From NCBI GenBank assembly GCA_034769895.1, contig CM068367.1:90792399-90856398 (forward strand): DNA of 64,000 bases, in the 5' to 3' direction. The position numbers were made by a program, and so were the translations under genes. The notes beneath the pieces are model-generated. The model was given only the letters and a program-made list of their open reading frames with translations. It had not been told where the DNA came from and did not search any database. Source of the DNA: Magicicada septendecula (lineage: Eukaryota; Arthropoda; Insecta; Hemiptera; Cicadidae). Positions within the stretch are counted from its first letter, which is position 1, and every line of letters starts with the position of its first letter. Below, in pieces: positions 9,878 to 20,844 of the stretch.

Positions 9878-12800
9878 ATTTAAGAATGAACATTTAATTA
9901 CTTGCGTCAATGGTAATCACTTGGCTGATTTAATGTAATGAAGTGTGGTAAATAATAAAATTATGACGAAAATTTGTAAATAAATGTGTTAGTGTTAAGT
10001 GTATTGTGTCATGGTTATATTGTTTAAATGCAGCCTATAGTTTCTGTAACACATGTTTGTAATAAGAATGAAGAGTATATCATACTAAATAATAACATTT
10101 TATTTTGTTAAATAACTAACAAGAGGTAATAATGAATTTTATTTTGCATTGTGTGTTTATATTAAAAGTGTTTTAAATAATGTAATTCAAGTTAAACTGT
10201 TTTGATTGGAGTTAAAATGAAGCTAATTTAAAAAATGTGAATTTTGGTGATGCATTTAAATTTATTTTGATTCGAATTTTAAATGTAATGGTAAATTAAA
10301 TATAATAATTGATGAAAACAATGATTAAAATATTCATTTAAAACTGATGAAAAATGAAGGAAGTTTCTGAAAAAAAAAAATATAATCAAAAATGTTTGGG
10401 CTAAGACAGTGTTTGTAAAATAAGATGTGCATACAACTGTTAATGTAAACCTTTATAAATGTCAATCTATGTTTTATGTTTAACCGTAGATTCCCCACCT
10501 AAGTGCGGCCATGGCCTCATCGGATCATGACCGTGAAAGTAGTTAATTGTGACAAATCATAAATTTTACTTGTTATAACCGGCTTGTGGTTTCTTTTTGT
10601 TTTGATAACCTGGTGGTTTGTTAGATTTAGTAGGGGGGTTATTTTTAGGGGAATCTACCAATTTTTGGAACAGGGCTATTTTCACACAGATAGGGGTGGT
10701 AGTCCATTAGGGGCATATCAATCACCATTAGTAAGTATATTATACTGAATTTTCATTGTAACGCCGAAGCAAGGATGGGGGTGGAATAAAAGAAAAAATG
10801 TCCACCCCTTCCGCATCAGTCCTTGTGGAAGCAACTGGGCGCTACAGTCCAGGGGGGGGAAATAGTGAGTGTGGATGGGGGTGACCCAGTTACAGGTCAC
10901 GAGGGAGATGTGGTTTACGGCTAGGATGAGGCCTGCGATGGTCAAGAAGCCTAGTGCTGAACACAGTAAAATGTAACGGGTATCAGGGGTTAAGGGATTT
11001 AATGTGGGGTAGAAAAAAAATATATATATTGTAACACCACAAAATGTTACATAACCTAGACACTCACCAGAAGGGTAAATAATTACAATAAAGTGATAAA
11101 AGTGAATCATTTGTAATGAATGTAGCAAAGAAGAGAAGGACCAGCAAAAAAGAAAGAAGAGGAAGGATCCCAAGAAGCAGTGATGAATACACTGCATGAC
11201 ACTACAACAAACACTATGACTGACTTTAACTAATGGACATGCAAAGTTGTCAAACGAGCCAGTCCATGACATTAATGTAGAGTCATGTAAAAGTAAAACT
11301 AACTAAATAATGACGGAAATAATGTAATATCAGTAACAGCATTTTGGCTGAAAATAAAAGAACCATGACCAATAAATAACAAAGCCTATGACTAGAATAG
11401 CTATGGCCACAATGTATATTAAAACTAGCATTACCAGCCCAGATGTAATATTAGTGGGTAAAAATAATTATAAAAGGAAATCTTATATGGATGAGTAACT
11501 TCCTTATTAGACAAAATGTAATTAGTAACCATTGTTAAGGTATAAACATAGTACTAAGAATGTGTCTAGCCCATGCCTGAACAAACGTTTGTCAGTAAAT
11601 TAATAGGGAAACAGGACTCCTAGTGAACATAAAATTTACTGAACAATCAATATAACTAAACGAAATGTGAAATACCACCACTCAATTGTTAATGAATAAC
11701 TTTAAATTGAGTAGGCCCGAAAAAATGTATTTAGAGAATAAGGATTTTTTATAATAGTGTATTACCATAATTATGTTAAGAATTAATATTGTACAGTCAT
11801 AAATAGCTCTTAATTATAATCATAGATGTATTAGTGTTCAAATAATGACGTTCTAAAGAAAACGCTGTGTAAATCACTAAATGTAAAAAGATAGGAAATG
11901 ATCGCATTATGCATTGCTAGCAGACGACAGTGAGAAACCATGTTTCAAAACATTATTTATAAGCATTGTCAAAGAAAACGAGGTTAAAACCAGTGTTAAG
12001 CCACATCAAATTAAAGCCCAGAAACTAAACTTTAATTTGATGGTAATAACCTCGATATTGGAATTATAATAAGTGCATAGTGCGTGTTAGCATCATTTGT
12101 TATTAAAATTAAGAAATTTTCCAAGTAATACCGATAACAACGAAAGCTGAGTACAACGTTTGCTCCGGTGGCCGTTAGAAAAAACGATACATCATTGTAA
12201 CGGTTATCAGAGCCAATCAAAATAGAGTTTACTAAACGACTTTTCTCTCTAAGCGCGATGCAGCGAAGGGGTATATAACCAACAGCGCAGAGAAATTCGT
12301 TACAGATTTGTCACCTCACTCGAGCGGTACAGTCGCCGCTCGACAGCGTAATACTTTTTATGACTTAACATAGTATAACAACAGTAAATATTTAAAAATT
12401 CTTCAAGACAGTTAACAGTACAGCGATTAACCACACGAAAAGTGCTTCGACAGTAATAAGTGAATATTTTAATTAATGCGTGTGTTCGGAATGAGCGAGA
12501 GTATTATAATCAGTAATTTAAATAGCCCAGTTTTATTAAGAAGAGGGCAGATTCCTCGTTCCAAGTGCGTATAAAGTGTAAATTAACCAGTGATCATTAT
12601 AATCCAATCACTGAAGTGTTTTTTAAATTTTAATCTATACGATTAAAAGAAATAAGGTAACACAGTGACCATTTATATTGCTTATCTGTTTGCACTGATC
12701 ATAGTTTTCAACAACATTGTACTGACGCAAGGACAACAAAACTTTCAATAACCTACACAGAATCAATTTGTTTAGAGGATTAATTAATCCAACGTAAGAT

Positions 12801-13018
12801 ATTTGTGTTAGTATTAAGCATCATAATATTTGTTAGTATATAAGTAAGCGTAACGATCGCTAACCTTAAAAATAATTACGAGTTTTTAAAAAGAGGCCAA
12901 ATTACGAATTATCATTAGATTAACGTCTGTCAAGGCATATGATAGTATTCTATTTGTATTTCAAAGAGCCTACCCGTGAGGTAAATTATATATTAAAAGT
13001 CAAATTTGTTAATAGTTA
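9878..13018. other. AT-rich non-coding region downstream of the gag-like frame
   Basis: No gene recognised. Inverted 10-mers TAGATTCCCC (about 10488) and GGGGAATCTA (about 10648) flank 150 bp. Purine tracts with GGGGGG occur at about 10631 and 10850 and could be polypurine tracts. TATATAA at 12272-12278 with GC-rich flanks (AGCGCGATGCAGCGAAGGG) looks like a core promoter. The parts may belong to the same LTR element or to a second one; no LTR pair could be matched by eye. Confidence 0.45.
12250..12310 (+). promoter_or_regulatory. TATA promoter candidate
   Basis: GGGGTATATAACC with a GC-rich upstream box and CACTCGAGCGGTACAGTCG about 45 bp downstream. Likely a retroelement promoter; no gene is seen immediately downstream. 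Confidence 0.35.
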
Positions 13019-13159
13019 CAATCAGAATGATACTGTTGCACACCACTATATAAAAATTATCCCGATTAGCTATTCCGATCTGATGATGGGCTGTGAAGCT
13101 TGAAGCGCTAATCGGGTTAATTTTTATATAGTGGTGTGCAACAGTGATCATTCTGATTG
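13019..13159. repeat. Long palindrome (foldback) with ribozyme-like loop
   Basis: Left arm 13019-13070 and right arm 13107-13159 are reverse complements over about 52 bp with only a few differences. The loop between them carries CTGATGA..GAAGC. It is consistent with a foldback formed by two inverted ends of a small retroelement. Confidence 0.8.
13075..13115 (+). ncRNA. Hammerhead-like motif with a G-C instead of A-U at 15.1-16.1
   Basis: CCGAT (stem I), CTGATGA (13080-13086), one extra T, GGGCT/AGCTT stem II with loop GTGA, then GAAGC, GCT and AATCGG (stem I partner ATCGG, 13111-13115). The usual GAAAC is GAAGC and the expected UH cleavage dinucleotide becomes CT, which would preserve a pair at 15.1-16.1. 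Such covariation suggests a true structure, but activity is unproven. Confidence 0.5.
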
Positions 13160-14010
13160 TGATTTCAACCACTAACACAAATTTCTTCATTAAACGTTTG
13201 TTAATAGTTGTAAGAGTTTTATTGTTCTAAACTGAGCTAGGCCGTATTGTAGACGGACAACTTAACATCAAGTTTGTGTTAACGTAACAATTGTATTTTT
13301 ATTTGTTGAATTGTTTTAAAGGGTAAAATAAACCCACGATTTTATTCAGTATAAACCTTGATTACAGTTATTTCATATAGCTAATTAATACTCAACATTG
13401 AGTACAGTGAGATAACTCTGAGTAGAGACTTTACTATATTATATTTGAATTGTTGTAAATGCATCAAGCATTTAAACGAAGCATAAAGTGAATCTATACA
13501 ATTCTAAAATTTATCAATTTGTTTTTTCATGGGAACTTTTCCTAAAGTAAACCCATGTGGCGCCCATATTGCACACAAGGAGTAGTATAACCTTGTTTAT
13601 AAAGTAAGCTGGTCGTAAGAGCATCTTGACAGTTTATTTTTGGGTAAGTGAACGTCAGAACTTCCAGTATCACTAACAGGTACGTGAAAGTGTTTTTTAA
13701 TATAAATTATTTGTCCAGACGATACTTGACGGTACGTACACAGACGACACTTAACCAAGAAGAGGAGTTCCACTGCAAGATCGACGCTACGGTTACATTC
13801 ATTCACCGACCAGCGATTAATATATTATCCACTATAATTATCACACTTTACCACATAAACAATATTTACCATTTATCACTAAAGAGAATTATTGCATATA
13901 AAGTAAAGAGAGTTCATATTAACGTTTTAAATTGTAACACGAGATTCAACTACAATCGATATATTAAATTAAATTATATTAATTTAAAATATTTGTTATC
14001 TCCATTACAT

Positions 14011-14013
<3 letters not shown>

Positions 14014-14041
<28 letters not shown>
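14014..14041. repeat. (TA)n microsatellite
   Basis: About 28 bp of alternating TA. Confidence 0.9.
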
Positions 14042-14418
14042 GTAGAAGGATAAAGATTCTTGAGGACATAACTTGTATTTCTTAGTTATAATTGTTGTGA
14101 TTTAATGCTATTTGGTATAATCAATGTGTTATTTTGGATGGGTAATATTGTACTGGGAACATTATTTAATTTGTCCGGAATGCGTATGTACTAAGGCTAG
14201 GATACTGTAAACTTATATTGCTCTGTTAACATTGTATCTTCTAGGGTTAAGCTATATTGTTGAATGAAACCAATGTAACTTGTTGAAGATGAGTCGAAAT
14301 CATTGTGATAGTGTATGGGTATGGACTTGATGATTAAATTTGAATTAATCAATGTAACCGATGGACAATATAGAAGTTATATCACAATGTACACAATGTA
14401 ATGCATATTATATTTTGT

Positions 14419-14439
14419 AAAAAAAAAAAAAAAAAAAAA
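14419..14439 (+). repeat. Poly(A) run, possible retroposon tail
   Basis: 21 consecutive A residues after TATTTTGT; no clear polyadenylation signal or target-site duplication was found by eye. Confidence 0.6.
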
Positions 14440-14549
14440 CTAGTACTTTGCTAATAATGAACCAGTACGACTAAGAGGAACAAATCAGTTGTAGATATGG
14501 AATAATGGAAGGCCAATTATTGATATTTTAATTAAATGTTTCAGAGTCA

Positions 14550-14643
14550 GGCGATACTGTGGCGGGCGCCTATCTGATTTTTTGGTGTTGGGATCTCGAA
14601 CAGGGAAGTCCAGTAAGGTCGGATGGGTGCGGCCACAGTCGCC
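14550..14643. repeat. 94-nt GC-rich hairpin with about 24 bp of stem
   Basis: GGCGA-(TA)-CTGTGGC pairs with GCCACAG-TCGCC, and further in GCGCCTATCTGA pairs with TCGGATGGGTGC using G-U wobbles. The loop contains TGGTGTTGGGATCTCGAA, which resembles a tRNA 3'-end complement (a PBS-like string). It stands out against AT-rich surroundings. Function unknown. Confidence 0.65.
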
Positions 14644-15447
14644 AGACTAGTTATAATGTATACATATTTTTTTGTGAGTGAACTTTGATTAAGACAGGCA
14701 TAAATACTACTAATTAAATATGTTTTATTTAATAAAATTTGCATATTTAAAAATATGTGGAAAAAATCGAACAATGCCATTTAGAAGAGGAGTTAAGGGG
14801 CCTGTGTGTGGACACAATATGAGTGTGAATAGTGGGAGAATGGCTGAACTATGTAAACACAAATAAAGAACTCTGGTAATTAATTAGTGATAAACAATTT
14901 ATATAAATTTGTTTATGTGTACATAGTGAGTGAAAAATCATGGATATAATACCTTTTGGACATCAGAGCTGTCATTGGTGCAAAAAACGATGAGAAAGTG
15001 ATTTGTGCAAAACCGATGCTATGCAGGCCACAATAAAATCTAACAAGTTCAAGAGGGCATCCAACAAAATCTGACCTGACGATTTACACCAGACTATAAA
15101 TATCTTGGGCAACTTTAAACGAAGGGACAGATGCTAATAGTAACCGTGGGAGTCACTGATTTTCATCGCTTTGATTTTTGATGTAGATTTCTTCGTGTAA
15201 ATGCCAGCCTTCAACACACACAACAATCAACGTGGGAGCACTAGAATTATCACCGTCATCATAATATGGCAGTAAAAGTAGGTGAAAAATGAACTTTTCA
15301 CAAACAAAAATTATAAAAATACTGAAACTGGTATAAATAAGGAAAAGGAAGTTTATATTAGTACATAGTGTAAATATACAGATTTAAATAATTAGTATGT
15401 AACTTTACTATTTGTTGCTAATACTTTTCTATTTAATTAATTAAAAA
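14644..15447. other. AT-rich DNA, nothing recognised
   Basis: No coding, RNA or repeat feature recognised between the hairpin and element X copy 2. Confidence 0.5.
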
Positions 15448-15961
15448 ATCGGTATGGAGAACCATACATGATTTCCATATTCTAAGATTTATTTTTAAAA
15501 TCATTTTCGAAATGAAGAATAAATCTGCGAATCTACAGTGTACGTTTCACAGAACAAACACGCGGAAAAGAAGGAGCGCTCCGAAGTCACTCATGGACCC
15601 CAAGCATCTTGCAGAGGGTTCATTCCCTAAAGACGAAAAGTCTGTCTATGAATCGTTCCTCTGTAAACACGTGCAGTTACACTGCCCAGCGATCCACAGG
15701 AAGCAAATCGCTATCCACGCTGGACACTTTTTCGGCTTGCATGCGTTATGTTGGTATGGGTTCGGCACTTTCCATTTAAAAACCGTGCAAATGTAAGAAA
15801 ATAAACATGAATGAGGCCAGAAATAACGCGAATTGTGTGTATGTGTGTGTCTTCCCTGCCTTTTTATTGCGGTAGTGATAATAATAAAATGGAAACGTAA
15901 ACAGTACATAACTGAGATATGCTTGCCTGCCACGCACGATATATTTTCTCTTATGCATGAC

Positions 15962-16662
15962 TAGCAGAATACCCGTGCTTCGCTACGGAGTTTCACGTTG
16001 TACGTAATGAAAATATTAGTTTAATTAATAAAGTTTAATTAAAGTAGGCTTCTTAAAAATAAACAGCTGTTGCCCACAACTTCGTTCGCGTGGTCTTCAA
16101 TTTAATGCGATAATATATTTAGAACAGAATCTATTCTATTGGGTTGCCATAGTAACCAGATCTAATAGTTTTTTAAGACCGCAAAGGACCCCCCAGAGGA
16201 TCGTATCGAAAAAAACACCTGTCCTATGTTGGTTCTCCCGTTGCGTAAAATATTTGTGCCAAGTTTGGTTGAAATCGGTCCAATGGTTTAGGTGGAGACG
16301 TGGAAGACCCCAAAGGATCGTATCGAAAAAAACACTTGTCCTATGTTGGTTCTCCCTTTGCGTAAAATATTTGTGCCAAGTTTGGTTGAAATCGGTCCAG
16401 TGGTTTAGGAGGCGATGTGGAAGACCCCAAAGAACCCCCAAAAGGACCCCATCGAAAAAACACCTATCCTATGTTGGTTCTCCCGTTGCGTAAAATATTT
16501 GTGCCAAGTTTGGTTGAAATGGGTACAGTGGTTTAGGAGGAGATGTGGAAGAAACCTTCGCGGACGTGCGCACAACAACTCACCGAAGTTTCATCGCAAT
16601 CAGATGAATGGTATAGGAATGCATACGGGACAAACAAAGAAACATTCATTTTTATATATAAG
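15962..16662 (+). repeat. Inserted repeat with 3-copy minisatellite
   Basis: Begins near AGCAGAATACCCGTGCTTCG and ends near ATTTTTATATATAAGATG. Inside, a unit containing ATCGAAAAAA..CCTATGTTGGTTCTCCC..GTTTGGTTGAAATCGG repeats at about 16204, 16321 and 16450 (117 and 129 bp apart). Absent from the matching part of element X at 29890, so it is a later insertion. Confidence 0.65.
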
Positions 16663-16984
16663 ATGTAAACTATACCACTTACTTGACATAAACCGTGATA
16701 GCTAAGCTAATGTACAACATATATGTATTAATTATACACATAAATGTTCCTCGATAGACACTCTATCTATTGGCGAAAACTTGAATAAAATCCGTTCAGT
16801 ACTTCCTGAGATTAGCGATTTCAAACACAGAGAGAAAACGGACCGACTTTACTTTATACTATGTACAGATTTACATTAAAATGAAAAAATTATAATTTTA
16901 TTGCCTGGCAACAAAATTATTTTATTTTTAACAATTACCATTGTTTGAAAAAGTTTAAATGAATTTTCAAGTACTTTACTCTTG

Positions 16985-17590
16985 TTAAAACGTAAAAGGT
17001 TGCAGGTAAACTACCCCTTCCCCTTAACCGATCTTCACCAAAATCAAAAGGCCTTGAGTCCTCTACAATTCAGTGACGTATGCAAAAAATTATTTGATTC
17101 TGTTTGAATTTGCGGCAGTTATCGTTTGCCATAGAAAATACGCTTGATAAAAAACGTTGCAGGTAAACTACCCCTTCCCCTCAACCGATCTTCACCAAAA
17201 ACAATAGGTCTTGAGTACCGCAAAAAATTATTTGATTCTGTTTGAATTTGCGGCTGTTATCGTTTGCCATAGAAAATACCCTTGATAAAAAAACGCTGCA
17301 GGTAAACTACCCCTTTCCCTTAACCGATCTTCACCAAAAACAATAGGTCTTGAGAACTCTACAATTCAGGGCTGTATGCGAAACATTATTTGATTCTGTT
17401 TGAATTTGCGGCTGTTATCGTTTGCCAAACAAACAAAATTACCCTTGATAAAAAAAAACCGTTGCAGGTAAACTACCCCTTTCCCTCAACCGATCTTCAC
17501 CAAAAACAATAGGTCGTGAGTACTCTACAAATCAGGGCTGTATGCAAAAAATTATTTGATTCTGTTTGAATTTGCGGCAGTTATCGTTTG
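16985..17590 (+). repeat. Tandem array of element X, about 130-165 bp units
   Basis: Four units, each with GCAGGTAAACTACCCC, CCGATCTTCACCAAAA and TTTGAATTTGCGGC..ATCGTTTGCCATAG. The same unit recurs at 28150-28960, 30065-30329, 58171-58530, 58740-59370 and 61590-62550. Confidence 0.85.
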
Positions 17591-17754
17591 CCATAGAAAA
17601 AAAATCTACACACAGAAAGACACACACACAGACACTTTTCAGAAAACGACTTTTTTTCATGTTTTGAGTGTAGTACAATCAGAATCTGCAATAATCTCGA
17701 ACACGATTTTTTTTGCCATCACCATACTTCCATTTCCTTAAGGAATATGGAAGT

Positions 17755-18061
17755 AAAATTATGTTTGTATATTCTTCTTGTGTAATGTTTTTAAGCTTCT
17801 TAAAAAAGGGAAAATTCAAGTTTATATATTTTTTATTTCCTTTTTCAATTCTTAATTTTTTTTAAATAAGTGTTAATAATTATGTCTATGATTTTTCTGT
17901 ATCATATTAGTCATTTCATGCCACTAAAATCTTTCTTCTCAATATTAACAAATAGATTTTTTGTGCAGCAGTAATACTGACTGTAACGAACACACAAATC
18001 CTACAACCTGGCCAGTGATTTTTATATTACAGTTGCATTCAGTATTACAACAGAAATGTCA
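17755..18061. other. AT-rich DNA between element X and the Tc1 element
   Basis: No gene or repeat recognised. Confidence 0.5.
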
Positions 18062-19405
18062 TTATACAGAGTGTTTCAGCAAGAATGACCCAATTTTAAA
18101 TAGTTATATTTATGGAACCAGTATATTCCGTGAATGAATGGTATGTTGCTCGAATGTGCATCGCCTACAGTTTTAGGGAATCGCCAATAGATCCCACTTT
18201 GAGCGTTGAAACTGTCCATAAGCTCAGTCTGTTGGAAGATGGTGTCCGCTCAACAAAAGGTGTTTTGCTTCTGCAGCTTAGCAGGACTGAGTCCGTGATT
18301 ACAGTCCAGCATACTTTTCATAAGCGTTTTGGGATTGATCTGCCTTTGGCAAAGAACATTTGTCGTTTGAAGTTTGAAGAAACAGTAAGTTTGTGCAAGG
18401 GTAAGAGTTCAGGACGACCTCACACTTCTGATGAAAATGTCCAAAGAATTCAACAATTGTTTGAGTGAAATCTAGGAAAGTTTACTCGCCGTGCCAGCAG
18501 ACAACTTACAATTCCTCATATGACTGTCTGGCGTGTGTTAAGGCGACATTTCGTTTATAAACCATACCGCTTATAACTAGTGCAAGCTCTTTGTGTTGGA
18601 GATTAAAGGAAATGTGTGGAGGTTTGCAATTATCTGTTAATGGACATGGAAGACGACGTATTTAGTGATTTTTACCGCAGTTGATTTTTAGTAATGAAGC
18701 TAAGTTTTATGTTAGCGGTAAAGTTAACCATCATAACTTGTGCATATGGGGACTCCAGAATCCTCATGAAATTGTAGAGTATGAGGGAGATTCACCAAAA
18801 GTGAACAATTTTTGTGCAATTTCTCAAACAAAGATTGGCCCATTATTTTTTGAGGAAAACATAGTGACGGGATTGAGTTACCTTGAAATACTGCAGACCT
18901 GCCTTTATCCACAACTTCATGAGGACTCCGATAATTTCATATTCCAACAAGATGGAGCCCCACCACACTGGTACAACAACGTACGGCAATTCCTGAATGA
19001 CACACTACATCTACGCTGGATAGGGCGCACAGGACCCCAAGACACTGCTCTACACTCTTGGCGCCCAAGGTCTCCAGACCCCATGCAACTTCTAGTGGGG
19101 ATACATGAAAGACCATGTTTTTGTTCCACCATTAGTTCGTGACCTAGACGAGCTCAAAAACAGGATATCAGCAGCAGTAGCTTCATTTGAAGATGTTACC
19201 TTGAGAAAAGTGTGGGATGAATTTAGCTGTCGTCTTGATGTTGTCCGTGCGGCTGATGGAGGACACATAGAGCATTTGTAATAACGTTGCTGAAACTTAA
19301 TGATTTTGTGAGTATTTTGTACTCTGTTCTGTTATTGTAACATGTTTTTGTCAATAAATATAACTAATTAAAATTGGGCCATTCTTTTTGAAACACTTTA
19401 TATAA
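18062..19405 (+). mobile_element. Tc1/mariner-superfamily element, decayed
   Basis: Inverted ends: left TTATACAGAGTGTTTCAG, then AAGAATGACCCAATTTTAA; right (read inward) TTATATAAAGTGTTTCAA, then AAGAATGGCCCAATTTTAA. TA dinucleotides flank both ends. It encloses one broken transposase in the same orientation and lies just upstream of the first visible esterase exon. Confidence 0.85.
18112..19281 (+). pseudogene. Tc1/mariner-like transposase, broken
   Basis: The first part (ATG 18112 to the stop at 18466-18468) is a paired helix-turn-helix DNA-binding region with SGRPHTSDENVQRI at its end. Translation continues past that stop as linker (RASRQLTIPHMTVWRVLRRH). Frame 18681-19142 holds the catalytic part: MIFSNEAKFYVSG (first acidic motif, usual Asp replaced by Asn), IFQQDGAPPHW (second Asp), WIGRTGPQ and RSPDP (third motif region), then a shift. 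The tail GHIEHL is read up to about 19281. These motifs are typical of the insect Tc1/mariner group that has FQQDGAPPH. At least two lesions make it non-functional. Confidence 0.85.
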
Positions 19406-19672
19406 CTGTAATGTTGCAGTATATATTCTTATGTAGTAGGTATAACATGAAGGTGGCTATTGTACCAAAATATTTAGTTCTGTAAAAACAGTGTTGCAAG
19501 TCCACATTGATAATTCCTTTAAATGTAATCAGGCCTTGTTTATAGAGTTACTCTGTATACATAGGAATTATTATTTCACAGTTAGTGTGTCTGTGCAGTA
19601 TTGTTTTGTACTCCATACTTTCTGTGTCAGTGTATCTGTACACTTTGTAATTTAAATGTTCAACTTTTGCAG

Positions 19673-19810
19673 GAATTTTGTAAGCCACTAGTATATATTC
19701 GGTATGGATTTCTTCAGGGATTCTGTCTGAATGCTTTAAACGGTAGACTGTATTCAGGTTTTACCAGGGTACCTTATGCTGCAAAACCTGTTAAAGATCT
19801 GCGATTTGAG
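19673..19810 (+). CDS. Carboxylesterase-family gene, internal exon A (near N-terminus)
   Basis: Part of an alpha/beta-hydrolase carboxylesterase (type-B carboxylesterase/cholinesterase family), normally a secreted or membrane-associated ester hydrolase. The exon is 138 bp, phase 0 at both ends, with acceptor TTTTGCAG and donor GAG|GTTTGT. It encodes the family N-terminal strand region: GRLYSGFTRVPYAAKP then VKDLRFE, matching the usual pattern G..Y.F.GIPYAKPPVG.LRF. The start codon and signal peptide exon must lie upstream and were not found. A Tc1 element ends only about 270 bp upstream of the exon. Joined to exon B it reads RFE-LPQPVTPW without a break, which supports the splice sites. Confidence 0.8.
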
Positions 19811-20643
19811 GTTTGTTTGTAATTATAAGAGAATATTGTCAAGTTCTTTTAATGTACTACAGCCCTAAATTGGCTTTAGGACTTGTGTATAAAGTTTCAG
19901 TTTATTATGTACTGCCAGTCTTAAGTTTTTTCCAATTAGCCTATACTTTGTACCATATCATGATCATTTATTTTCTCCTTGACAGCTCTCTCAATCGGAG
20001 CTAGTCATCAAGATTAATTCCAAGATACTTAGCTGTGTTGCTGTATGCAATGTTAGTGTAGTTAATTTTTGCTAAAACTTTGTATAAAAAATTAATTTGC
20101 AACTATTTTATTTTATTTTTAACTCACCACTTCTTAGTCCATATGCTAGTTAATTTTAACTATCTAGATTGTTACAAAATCTTCTAATGAAAAATTAAAA
20201 TTTCCTATCTTTTGGAAACCTCTAAGAAATCTTTCTTAGATTGTTTTGCTGCATATGCAAACAAAGTATAAGTATATTCATTTTATCTCAACACAGATAA
20301 ACAGAAGTGATGATACAGTTATTTTTGTCATAAGGGTTTGGTCGGATAATAACCATCATAAAATTTATAATACAGTGTTTTGACCAATAAACAATCTGTG
20401 TAAGTAACACTTAGTAGATTAAATATAAACTTAAGCCTGCTCGAGATTCATCATCACTCTTAGGTAGCCTTTCACTAACAATGTACTCATTCTCGTTCAT
20501 TAAGTTTATTCACCTGAAGGTGACTACAGATTTTTCAGTGGTCAAAACATTGTGTGATAAATTTGTCTATAGTTATTGTCCAACCTAACCCTTCTGATAA
20601 TGTTTACGTACCATCAAAAGGTTTAAAGTTATTCTTGTTTTAG
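19811..20643 (+). other. Esterase intron 1 (of those visible)
   Basis: 833-bp AT-rich intron; carries an inverted PLE relic (20330-20610). Confidence 0.7.
20330..20610. repeat. Inverted PLE terminal relic with hammerhead-like remains
   Basis: Reverse complement of 20330-20420 (GGTCAAAACACTG..TTATTATCCGACCAAACCCTT) resembles 20540-20610 (GGTCAAAACATTG..TTATTGTCCAACCTAACCCTT). In the plus-strand half, 20514-20556 reads CTGAAGGT, GACTAC/GTGGTC stem, AAAAC: a hammerhead layout with both core blocks mutated. Probably two inverted PLE ends, long dead. Confidence 0.5.
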
Positions 20644-20844
20644 CTGCCACAACCAGTGACCCCATGGAGTGGATTATTGGATGCATCACAGCCAACACTT
20701 CGTTGCATCCAATATTCAGTACCAGTACAGAATGCCAGCCTGAGAGACATCAGTAAAGACCCGCTTAAAATGGAATATGTCACTGGCGTGGAAGATTGCC
20801 TCTACATGAATATATATTCACCTAAACTGGTCTTTGAGCACACG
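20644..20844 (+). CDS. Carboxylesterase-family gene, internal exon B
   Basis: 201-bp exon, phase 0 on both sides; acceptor TTGTTTTAG, donor CACACG|GTAATC. It encodes LPQPVTPWSGLLDASQ (family pattern PPQPV.PW.GVLDAT), a Cys-containing loop with LRCIQY, and GVEDCLYMNIYSPKL, the highly conserved EDCLYLNVYTP block, whose Cys forms a disulfide in the family. The intact frame, conserved blocks and compatible phases argue for a functional gene rather than a pseudogene. Which esterase subfamily it belongs to cannot be decided from these exons. Confidence 0.85.

Larger units (their letters stand above)
13160..14548. other. AT-rich non-coding region with (TA)n and poly(A)
   Basis: Contains TGGCGCCC at 13558 (a PBS-like octamer without further match), (TA)n at 14014-14041 and a 21-A run at 14419-14439. 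The A-run could be the tail of a retroposed sequence whose body I could not identify. No coding sequence recognised. Confidence 0.45.
15448..17754 (+). repeat. Element X, copy 2 (long version with insertion)
   Basis: Starts ATCGGTATGGAGAACCATAC, ends with the hairpin CCATTTCCTTAAGGAATATGG then AAGT (17754). Order: 5' hairpin, a block shared with 29462-29890 (15520-15950), an inserted minisatellite-bearing repeat (15962-16662), an AT-rich joint shared with 29940-30060, a tandem array (16985-17590), a CA/GA-rich microsatellite, and a conserved tail (ACGACTTTTTTTCATG..). Inverted ACTTCCAT..TTC strings at the two ends resemble terminal inverted repeats. A 94-codon frame at 15512-15796 has a frame-disrupted counterpart at 29482, so it is not annotated as a gene. 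Confidence 0.7.

Noticed and set aside
10718..11272. 184-codon minus-strand frame with hydrophobic segments
   Set aside because: Starts with ATG and has membrane-like stretches, but there is no recognised motif, no second copy and it is antisense to the gag-like frame; probably chance in AT-rich DNA.
13556..13580. Second primer binding site (TGGCGCCC)
   Set aside because: Only eight bases match; the following ATATTGCACAC does not fit a tRNA 3' end.
14281..14315. GTTGAAGATGAGTCGAAATC as a further hammerhead
   Set aside because: Stem II is nearly absent and the first core block is mutated; too weak to annotate.
15512..15796. 94-codon frame shared with 29482-29736
   Set aside because: The copies differ by frame-changing indels, so coding conservation is not supported; it is part of element X.
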